Assembly: GCA_916613615.1 (NCBI GenBank)
Contig: OU744732.1
Location: 26,670,673 to 26,734,672 of the forward strand
DNA length: 64,000 nt
From: Steromphala cineraria
Taxonomy: Eukaryota > Mollusca > Gastropoda > Trochida > Trochidae
Direction: 5' to 3'
Position numbers and translations under genes: made by a program. The notes under the pieces are model-generated. The model saw only the letters and a list, made by a program, of their open reading frames with translations. It was not told the origin of the DNA and did not search any database. Shown in pieces: positions 10,340 through 19,764 of the stretch; position 1 is the first letter of the stretch, and each line of letters begins with the position of its first letter.

Positions 10340-12626
10340 TCTGAGAGTTTGGAGTCATTATTGGTTAAAGTTTATTTTCTTGTAAATAATAAATAGTATT
10401 TATTTACAAACAACATTCAAGTTGTATTGTCATAATGTAATATGGTAGTGTCAAAATTTTATTTTATATTTTCTAAGTCATCAGTCAAAACCAAAAGAAA
10501 TTCTCTGTTGGGACAGCCATTTCTTGGAGTTTTGAGTCATTATTGGGTAAAGTTTATTTTTATGTAAGTATGAAATAGTTTTTAATTACATAAAACAATC
10601 AAGTTGTATTGTCGTTATATATTATTTTAGTGTCAAAATTGTATTTTATATTTTAAATGAGTTAACATTCAAAACCAATAGAATTTCCAAGTTGGAACGG
10701 CCATGTCTGAGAGTTTTGACTCATTATTGGGTAAAGTTTATTTTTCTGTAAGTATGAAATAGTATTCAATTACATAAAACAATCAAATTGTATTGTCGTA
10801 AATTCATATCTTAGTGTCAAAATTTTATTTCATTTCTTTAAAGGGGCAGTAGCACGTTTTTTGATAATTTTATATTAAAAAAATTTCACTGATTATTGTA
10901 AGTTAATGTTAAATGTATCATTTTGACAGTGTCAGAAATTTCATAACACAAGCCAATTATCCATAGTCAGAGGACAAAGTATTAAGATTCACGTTAACTT
11001 CATTGGCGGCCATTTTTTTGTGAACACCTTTAATTCATTTTGTGTAAGAAAAGGGAATCACATGGCTAAACTTTACGTTATATATTTGAATTATTACTGC
11101 TCTGTTTAGTTTAAATACATTGTCTTTGTATTGGAACCCTTAATTTTCATTTTCCCGACATCACCTTATATTCCCCTAAAAACGTGCTACTGCCCCTTTA
11201 ATGAGTTATCAGTCAAAACCTATAGAAATTTCAAGTTGGGACGGCCATGTCTGTTACTTTGGAGTCCTATACGTTTAATTTTTATTTTTCTGAATTTATA
11301 AAATAGAATAAACTTTCATAATACGATCAAGTTATAGTGTCGTAATATCATATCTTAGTGTGAAAATTTTAGTGTATATTTTTAATGAGTTAGCAGTCAA
11401 AACCGATAGAAATTCCAAGTTGGGACGCCCGTGTCTGAGAGTTTGGAGTCATTATTGGGTAAAGTTTATTTTTCTGTAAGTATGAAATAGTATTTAATTA
11501 CATAAAACAATCAAGTTGTATTGTCGTAATATAATATCTTAGTGTCAAAATTTTATTTTATATTTTTAATGAGTTAGCAGTCAAAACCGATAGAAATTCC
11601 AAGTTGGGACGCCCGTGTCTGAGAGTTTGGAGTCATTATTGGGTAAAGTTTATTTTTCTGTAAGTATGAAATAGTATTTAATTACATAAAACAATCAAGT
11701 TGTATTGTCGTAATATCATATCTTAGTGTCAAAATTTTATTTTATATTTTTAATGAGTTAGCAGTCAAAACCAACAGAAATTCCAAGTTGGGACGGCCAT
11801 GTCTGAGAGTTCGGAGTCATTTACGGTTATTGTTTATTTTTCTGAATGTATAAAATGATATAAACATACATAACACGATGAAGTTATTGTGAAGGAATAT
11901 CAAATCATAGAGACAGAATTTTATTTTATATTTTTAATGAGTAAGCAGTCAAAACCGATAGAAATTCCAAGTTGGGACGGCCATGTCTGAGAGTTTGGAG
12001 TCATTATTGGGTAAAGTTTATTTTTCTGTAAGTATGAAATAGTATTTTATTACATAAAACAATCAAGTTGTATTGTCGTAATATCATATCTTAGTGTGAA
12101 AATTTGATTTTATATTTTTAATGAGTTAGCAGTCAAAACCAACAGAAATTCCAAGTTGGGACGGCCATGTCTGAGAGTTCGGAGTCATTTACGGTTAATG
12201 TTTATTTTTCTGAATGTATAAAATGATATAAATTTACATAATACAATCAAGTTATTGTGTAGGAATATCAAATCATAGTGACAGAATTTTATTTTATATT
12301 TTTAGTGAGTAAGCCGTTAAAACTGATAGAAATTCCAAGTTGGGACGGCAATGTCTGAGAGTTACGAGTCATTTACAGTTAATGTTTATTTTTCTGAATG
12401 TATAAAATAGTATAAACTTACATTAAACAATCAAGTTATAGTGTAGGAATATCATATCTTAGTGTCAAAGTTTTATTTTATATTTTGAATGAGTAAGCAG
12501 TCAAAACCCATAGAAATTCCAAGTTTGGACGGCCATGTCTGAGAGTTCGGAATCATTTATAGTTGAGAGTTTGGAGTCATTATAGGCTAAAGTTTATTTA
12601 TAGATATAGAATGTATAAAATAGTAT
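10340..12626 (+). repeat. Left tandem array, about 184-bp monomers
   Basis: About eleven monomers are anchored by the motif gttgggacggccatgtctga, at about 10340, 10520, 10705, 11248, 11428, 11613, 11798, 11982, 12166, 12352 and 12537. The wider gap after 10705 is the inserted MITE. Two monomer types occur. Type I has attgggtaaagtttattttt and ctgtaagtatgaaatag. Type II has tttacggttaatgtttattt and ctgaatgtataaaat. They are mixed and partly alternate, which indicates higher-order organisation. There is no coding potential. Confidence 0.92.
10842..11197. mobile_element. 356-bp MITE inserted in left palindrome arm
   Basis: Terminal inverted repeats start AGGGGCAGTAGCACGTTTTT and are flanked on both sides by TTAA (10838-10841 and 11198-11201). 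A TA duplication with one extra base in each terminus is equally possible. The mirror position in the right arm (15327-15339, cattaaagaaatg) is the uninterrupted target, so both boundaries and the insertion itself are directly demonstrated. A second copy in opposite orientation lies at 23747-24100 and an eroded third at about 49660-49920. There is no coding capacity. TTAA would suggest piggyBac-type mobilisation and TA a Tc1/mariner type; this is not resolved. Confidence 0.93.
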
Positions 12627-12644
12627 CAATCATTATGTAAGTAT

Positions 12645-15600
12645 ATACTATTTTATACATTCAGAAAAATAAACATTAACCATAAAGGACTCCAAACTCT
12701 CAGACATGTCCGTCCCAACTTGGAATTTCTATCGGTTTTGACTGCTAACTCATTAAAATTATAAAATAAAATGTTGACACTAAGATATGATATTCCTTCA
12801 CTATAACTTGATTGTTTTATGTAATTAAATACTATTTCATACTTACAGAAAAATAAACTTTACCCAATAATGACTCAAAACTCTCAGACATGGCGGTCCC
12901 AACTTGGAATTTCTGACGGTTTTGACTGCTAACTCATTAAAAATATAAAATAAAATTTTGACACTAAGATATGATATTACGACAATACAACTTGATTGTT
13001 TTATGCAATTAAATACTTTTTCATCCATACAGAAAAATAAACTTTACCCAATAATGACACAAAACTCTCAGACATGGCCGTCCCAACTTGGAATTTCTAT
13101 CGGTTTTGACTGCTAACTCATTAAAAATATACGCTAAAATTTTCACACTAAGATATGATATTCCTACACTATAACTTGATTGTATTATGTAAGTTTATAC
13201 TATTTTATACATTCAGAAAAATAAACATTAACCGTAAATGACTCAAAACTAATAGACATGGCCGTCCAAACTTGGAATTTCTATCGGTTTTCACTGCTAA
13301 CTCATTAAAAATATAAACTAAAATTTGGACACTGAAATATTATATTACGACAAAATAACTTGATTGTTTTATGTAATTAAATACTATTTCATACTTACAG
13401 AAAAATAAACTTTACCCAATAATGACTCAAAACTCTCAGACATGGCCGTCCCAACTTGGAATTTCTGACGGTTTTGACTGCTAATTCATTAAGAATATAA
13501 AATAAAATTTTGACACTAAGATATGATATTACGACAATACAACTTGATTGTTTTATGTAAGTTTATACTATTTTATACATTCAGAAAAATAAACATTAAC
13601 CGTAAATGACTCCAAACTAATAGACATGGCCGTCCCAACTTGGAATTTCTATCGGTTTTCACTGCTTATTCATTTAAAATATAAAATAAAATTTTCACAC
13701 TAAGATATGATGTTCCTACACTATAACTTGATTGCATTATGTAAGTTTATACTATTTTATAAATTTAGAAAAATAGAAATTAACCGTAAATGACTCCGAA
13801 CTCTCAGACATGGCCGTCCCAACTTGGAATTTCTGAAGGTTTTGACTGCTAACTCATTAAAAATATAAAATAAAATTTTGACACTAAAATATGATATTAC
13901 GACAATATAACTTGATTGTTTTATGTAATTAAATACTATTTCATACTTACAGAAAAATAAACTTTACCCAATAATAAGTCAAAACTCTCAGACATTGCCG
14001 TCCCAATTTCGAATTTTTACCAGTTTTAACTGCTAATTCATTAAAAATATAAAATAAAATTCTGTCACTAAGATATGATATTCCTACACAATAACTTGAT
14101 TGTATTATGTAAGTTTATATTATTTTTTACATTCAGAAAAATAAACATTAACCGTAAATGACTCCGAACTCTCAGACATGGCCGTCCCAACTTGGAATTT
14201 CTGACGGTTTTGACTGCTAACTCATTAAAAATATAAAATCAAATTTTGACACTAAAATATTATATTACGACAAAATAACTTGATTCTTTTATGTAATAAA
14301 ATACTATTTCATACTTACAGAAAAATAAACTTTACCCAATAATGACTCAAAACTCTCAGACATGGCCGTCCCAACTTGGAATTTCTGACGGTTTTGAGTG
14401 CTCACTCATTAAGAATATAAAATAAAATTTTGACACTAAAATATTATTTTACGACAAAATAACTTGATTGTATTTTGTAAGTTTATACTATTTTATACAT
14501 TCAGTAAAATAAACATTAACCGTAAATGACTCCTAACTCTCAGACATGGCCGTCCCAACTTGGAATTTCTGACGGTTTTGACTGCTAACTCATTAAAAAT
14601 ATAAAATCAAATTTTGACACTAAAATATTATATTACCACAATACAACTTGATTGTTTTATGTAATTAAATACTATTTTATACTTACAGAAAAATACACTT
14701 TACCCAATAATGACTCAAAACTCTCAGACATGGGCGTCCCAACTTGGAATTTCTATCGGTTTTGACTGCTAACTCATTAAAAATATAAAATAAAATTTTC
14801 ACACTAAGATATGATATTCCTACACTATAACTTGAATGTATTATGAAACTTTATTCTATTTTATAAATTTAGAAAAATAAAAATTAACCGTATAGGACTC
14901 CAAAGTAAAAGACATGGCCGTCCCAACTTGGAATTTCTGACGGTTTTGACTGCTAACTCATTAAAAATATAAAATAAAATTTTGACACTAAAATATTATA
15001 TTACCACAATACAACTTGATTGTTTTATGTAATTAAATACTATTTTATACTTACAGAAAAATAAACTTTACCCAATAATGACTCAAAACTCTCAGACATG
15101 GGCGTCCCAACTTGGAATTTCTATCGGTTTTGACTGCTAACTCATTAAAAATATAAAATAAAATTTTCACACTAAGATATGATATTCCTACACTATAACT
15201 TGATTGTATTATGAAAGTTTATTCTATTTTATAAATTTAGAAAAATAAAAATTAACCGTATAGGACTCCAAAGTAAAAGACATGGCCGTCCCAACTTGGA
15301 ATTTCTATAGGTTTTGACTGATAACTCATTAAAGAAATGAAATAAATTTTGACACTAAGATATGAATTTACGACAATACAATTTGATTGTTTTATGTAAT
15401 TGAATACTATTTCATACTTACAGAAAAATAAACTTTACCCAATAATGAGTCAAAACTCTCAGACATGGCCGTTCCAACTTGGAAATTCTATTGGTTTTGA
15501 ATGTTAACTCATTTAAAATATAAAATACAATTTTGACACAAAAATAATATATAACGACAATACAACTTGATTGTTTTATGTAATTAAATACTATTTCATA

Positions 15601-15835
15601 CTTACATAAAAATAAACTTTACCCAATAATGAGTCAAAACTCCAAGAAATGGCTGTCCCAACAGAGAATTTCTGTTGGGTTTGACTGATGACTTAGAAAA
15701 TATAAAATAAAATTTTGACACTACCATATTACATTATGACAATACAACTTGAATGTTGTTTGTAAATAAATACTATTTATTATTTACAAGAAAATAAACT
15801 TTAACCAATAATGACTCCAAACTCTCAGACATGAA
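12645..15835 (-). repeat. Right tandem array, inverted monomers
   Basis: About eighteen monomers of roughly 184 bp, reverse-complementary to the left array, carry the motif ctcagacatggccgtcccaa at regular spacing from about 12700 to 15828. Types I and II alternate along much of the array (for example from 13945 to 15420). Two adjacent dimers of about 368 bp (about 14570-14937 and 14938-15305) are nearly identical, showing recent duplication of a two-monomer unit. This array has about seven more monomers than the left one, so it has expanded, or the left contracted, since the inversion. Confidence 0.92.
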
Positions 15836-16362
15836 TCTCTAGCTCATTTGCATCTTCCTCTTTATCAATGTTTTCATTTCAGGAAAGGACATGATTTCTT
15901 CCTGGAATTAAAATCTAAGATCCTTTCAATAAATTTTATTCATCAATATGCCAATTTTGTGCAAGGTGTTTTATGTTCAATAATAATTTTTGTTCTCTCT
16001 GTTTTATGAGTTCTCAGTTAAGAGTTAATGAATGTTACACATTTTGGTAAACCTTTCATGCACATAAACATTTCAGCAAACACATACATCAATAAAGTTT
16101 TTTAAATGTGTTTATATTTGATTTAATCAAGCTTGTTACATGATAAGTAAACAAACCATTTTACAGCCTGTTTAAAAACAAACAAGACTTTTCTTCCCCC
16201 AACTCAGTGTTGTTTTAACCATACATTAGTGACAGTTGTCAAATTGGTGCCCATTCATGACTGATTGGAATTGCTTGCTGACATGAATGACTCAATGTCA
16301 GTCTCTAATTCTCTAACATGCCAAGCTGTCAGATTAACTTACCCACAGTGCTTAGTTTAGGA

Positions 16363-16839
16363 ATGGATAGCGTTGTAACACATATTGCGAAAGGCCTTTA
16401 CATTGGATTTCTATGTACATTTGGATTATTCATTTCTTTGTATAAGGTAAGCTGGTTTCACATTTGAAGGTGATATTATCTATAGTAAATAAATAAAGAG
16501 GGTCTATTTGTTGATTTTCTTAATACATGTATTTCATAGTATATCAAATACAGATAAGTTTATTCACATGTATGTTCATTTTCAAATAAAGGTAGCTTGG
16601 TTTGTGCTGTTATGTTGTTTACGTTGTTTCTTATTTTGTTTACTTTGACTGAAAAAGAACAGAAAATGATGAATACTAAATCATCGATGTGTTATGAAGC
16701 GTAATTTCAAATAAAAATGTGTTTTTACATACTTGTTGTGTTCACTCGCTTGTAGAAGGTGGGAGTTGAATCCAAGCCCGTAAGTCGAGTAAATGAACAT
16801 CAAATTACATTTTTCTTGTGCGTGTCAAACGAATATACC
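16363..16839 (+). CDS. Two exon-like segments of an unrecognised gene (partial)
   Basis: An ATG at 16363 (G at -3 and at +4) opens a 28-codon frame (16363-16446) with a hydrophobic stretch GLYIGFLCTFGLFISLY, likely a signal anchor. It ends exactly at AAG followed by GTAAGC. A 309-bp gap follows (16447-16755), ending in a good acceptor (cttgtag). The next 84 bp (16756-16839) are open in the same phase (KVGVESKPVSRVNEHQ...) and end at GTAAGTATT. An alternative donor at 16780 would give a 24-bp exon. Splice-site quality and matched phase support a real 5' gene end. No third exon was found before the duplicated block begins near 17040, so the gene is probably truncated. I do not recognise the product. 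Confidence 0.4.
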
Positions 16840-17033
16840 GTAAGTATTAATAAATATCATTTTTAACACAATTCATGTTTAAATAAGATAATTACATGCA
16901 TGTTTTAATATTCCCCGTCCCATCTTAAGATGGGACGTCCCAACTTAGGATTTCAAGTTGGGACGCGTCCCATCTTAAGATTGGGCGGATCCGCAGTTTG
17001 TTACATTTGTTACAAATGCAGTTTGTTACATTT
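16450..17033. repeat. Right flank of palindrome with short palindrome and direct repeat
   Basis: This unique AT-rich sequence contains the intron-like gap and second exon-like segment, then a cluster of short repeats. There is a perfect 22-bp palindrome at 16916-16937 centred on cttaag. An inverted pair gtcccaactt / aagttgggac follows at about 16937-16962, using the core motif of the tandem monomers. A second, partial copy of the 22-bp palindrome lies at about 16965-16987. A 16-bp direct repeat gcagtttgttacattt occurs at 16993-17008 and 17018-17033, immediately before homology to unit C resumes. The cluster marks the right edge of the inserted complex. Confidence 0.6.
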
Positions 17034-19578
17034 GGAAAATAGCTTTTCAGTGAAAATGGCGCAAAAACTTTTCCAAAGCTTATGAATCATTTCAAACAGG
17101 TTATTGTGTTGTTACTATTGTCTCCAAAGAACACTTAAAAACTTGAGCATGTTCGAAAAATTGAAATATGCATTGATTTATTAGCTGTTGATAATTATTG
17201 AGTTTCTGTATAAAGAGCACTTTTCGTACCTAATGAGTATCATTATTAATATTGTTCCTAATTATTTATGGATTTACTTCCCTAATTACACAAAGTTGCT
17301 TTCAGATTTCCGAAATTTAGTTAAGGCTTCAATTTGAAATTGGTTACTGACTGCAGGTTAATTGAAACTTTTTTCATTCGAAAACAAATTCGACAGAGGT
17401 ATCAGAAGTTATCATACATATAAATGGAGCAATGGACTACATGGGGACAATATTTCTCTTCCTAATTTCGCAGCAGAAAAAAATATGATACATATAATCC
17501 TATAGTTAATATTACCGAACTCGTATCTAGTTGAAAGTAATGTATTAGTTTGTTCAATTAGACAATAAATAAATCGCGATTTCACAAAATCAATTAGCTG
17601 TTTTAGCTTTGTTGTTAGATTGAATTGTAACGTCTTCTTTACCATTGGTTGATGTCGCCGACGCTACTGTTTTAGCATTTTATATCCAGCATTACCGATC
17701 AGTCCATTTTGTTGCTTTTAATTAATCAGTAATATTAACGAGGATCTTATTAATAATATCTGTTCAGTAAAACCATTGTATTGTTATTGTATTTACCTCA
17801 TTACCGATCTTCCTCTGTTATGTCAAGATTAACAATTGCAAATTAAAACTACTATTACACGTTTCTTTTCAGTAACCTTGTTGTTTGACAAAGACCATAT
17901 AGACATATTATTGATGTATTAGATTTCTTCATTTAACACCTAAAGTAAATTACTTTGATCATTGATCCAAAAATGACATCCAGACTGATCAGTGTTAAAT
18001 GAAAGAGTTATGGTCAAGATTTAGTTGCCATTTATGTTAAACTTCACCGCTTTGTAAAGTTCTATTTTGAGGTCAGACGTTTAAGAACGTAACTGCATAT
18101 TAGATCTTTCCATAACTTATTTAACAAGGCAATGCAAAGACGGGTTATAATAGCTGAAAATACTTGATAGATACAGAGTATAACATTAATTCGCCATGCA
18201 AAAGGTATGAGGTTATACGTGTCCCCTCACACATGGAAATTGTCAGTTCGCATGGGTTGCTTCTCTCTCGTGACATTATATTGTACTCTTTCATTGTTTT
18301 ACAACGTTTCACCTCAAAATCATATGTACGACTTCATTTTATGATACAATGGTTCGATTGCATCCAATTAGGTTTACACAAATAAGATTTCTAAGGAACA
18401 CGAAACATCGACTACATGTTGGCAGCTATGGCAACGTAAAGTTCTTAAGGCTTGGTATTGATAAAGTCTATTGTCGGAGAAGACAAGTTCTATCGAAAAT
18501 GTATATGTTCTTGTTGCACCCTCGTTACTTGTAGAATAAAGATATGCATTTATTGCCATATCATTAAGTATAAGTCGATTGAATTTTCGGAATGTAAAAA
18601 TCTTTGATAGCTATCTTTAATCTTAACATTTGATTTACCTTGATGACGTGTCATTTTCCTCCTCAATCATTGTTATTTTGCAAACATAATGATAAGTATC
18701 AAGAAATGTTTTTTTGTGTAGATATTAACAGTTCATTCTATGTTGAAATTGACGTTTTTTAAGTATCCACTATGTTTACGGGCATACAATCTTCTACGTG
18801 TTAGACAATAATCAGATTTACCATACATAAGTGGAATGAAGTGGCATCTCTTTAGACACTTCAATCCTTAATGTATGATATACGCTTTGCGACACCAGTA
18901 ATGGGATGATAGAGAACAACGTGTGGTGGAATCTTTTGATCTATAAAATCCCTGTCTAAGTAGTTAAGTGTGGGATGCGTCATGCCTAGTAAATGTCTCA
19001 TACGCAGCGTGGGAATGTCATCGTGTCAGTTCACTCTATCTATTGCATGAAAATGACAAAATGTCACAATTTACCAGTAAACATGTCCAAATGACAAATG
19101 ATACACACTTATATGGGTGCTTGTTTTGGAAATACTTTTACACTTTGATAATCATGTTGAACCTGTTCCACTCATATCTGCTAAAACTCTCTTTCTCTCT
19201 ATTTTATACCTAGCAAATAATAAGTTGGTAACTAAGCTATAATTTGCAACACATGTGGGGATTAAAGTGAGTGAAGTGAAGCTTTAATTGCATTTCAATC
19301 ATAAATACCATGAATGAGGATCTTCCATTGATACACAAAATCAGTGATAAGACAAACAACTGCTTCTCAGTTTTTATTTCATCAGAGTAATTGTAGTCAC
19401 ACTGTTACCATTACCATTTGAAAAAAATGGCTTCATGTCGTGAGCCAGGATCATAAACGAGGATAACCTGCTATCTGAAGCATTATTGAAGCATTATTAA
19501 CTGATTAGGCCTACAGGTGCTTCCTTAAACAGGAAAAGGCGGCACGTTCTGAAGTTTTATATTTGATACATGTATTTC

Positions 19579-19764
19579 GGTCGCGTCATACCAAAAGACG
19601 TTAAAAGTTGGGAGTTGTTGCTGTCTTGCTTGACACTCAGCATTGTAAAGGCAGAACAACGCATTAACTGGCGCTGCACCGTGGCTGCCGGGTGCCATGG
19701 GCACAAATCGAATTTCCAATATGTACATGTACTGAGGATAATAAAGTGTTATTATTATTATTAG
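19579..19764 (+). mobile_element. Retroposon 3' end fragment with TTA tail
   Basis: About 185 bp, richer in GC than its surroundings, begin where unit A departs from unit C. They end in gataataaagtg followed by TTA repeats, the usual form of a 3' end of a LINE or LINE-derived SINE with a microsatellite tail. It includes ctggcgctgcaccgtggctg. Too little is present to name the family. The TTA tail runs directly into the hairpin that opens the next element. Confidence 0.5.

Larger units (their letters stand above)
9726..16449. repeat. 6.7 kb palindrome with inverted tandem-repeat core
   Basis: The sequence from 9726 reads as the reverse complement of that ending at 16449. The outer arms (9726 to about 10340; about 15835 to 16449) differ at only about a dozen positions, roughly 98% identity. 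The inner arms are arrays of about 184-bp monomers in opposite orientation, meeting at an 18-bp loop (12627-12644) flanked by 18-bp perfect inverted repeats. The left arm is 2.9 kb including a 356-bp MITE; the right arm is 3.8 kb, so the arrays differ in copy number. Long terminal inverted repeats made of tandem subrepeats recall Drosophila foldback elements. No transposase and no clear flanking duplication are visible, so it may instead be an inverted duplication of a gene's first exon and promoter region. Confidence 0.93.

Noticed and set aside
10340..15835. Regularly spaced repeats considered as a CRISPR-like array
   Set aside because: Monomers are contiguous with no unique spacers, in animal DNA; it is a satellite-type tandem array.
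17412..17645. 77-codon minus-strand frame preserved at 60662-60895
   Set aside because: The whole surrounding 800 bp is about 97% alike; most of the few differences in the frame replace amino acids, and no splice context or family resemblance is seen.
18349..18534. ATG-started frame shared with 61627-61815
   Set aside because: Many replacing differences and different ends in the two copies indicate neutral drift.
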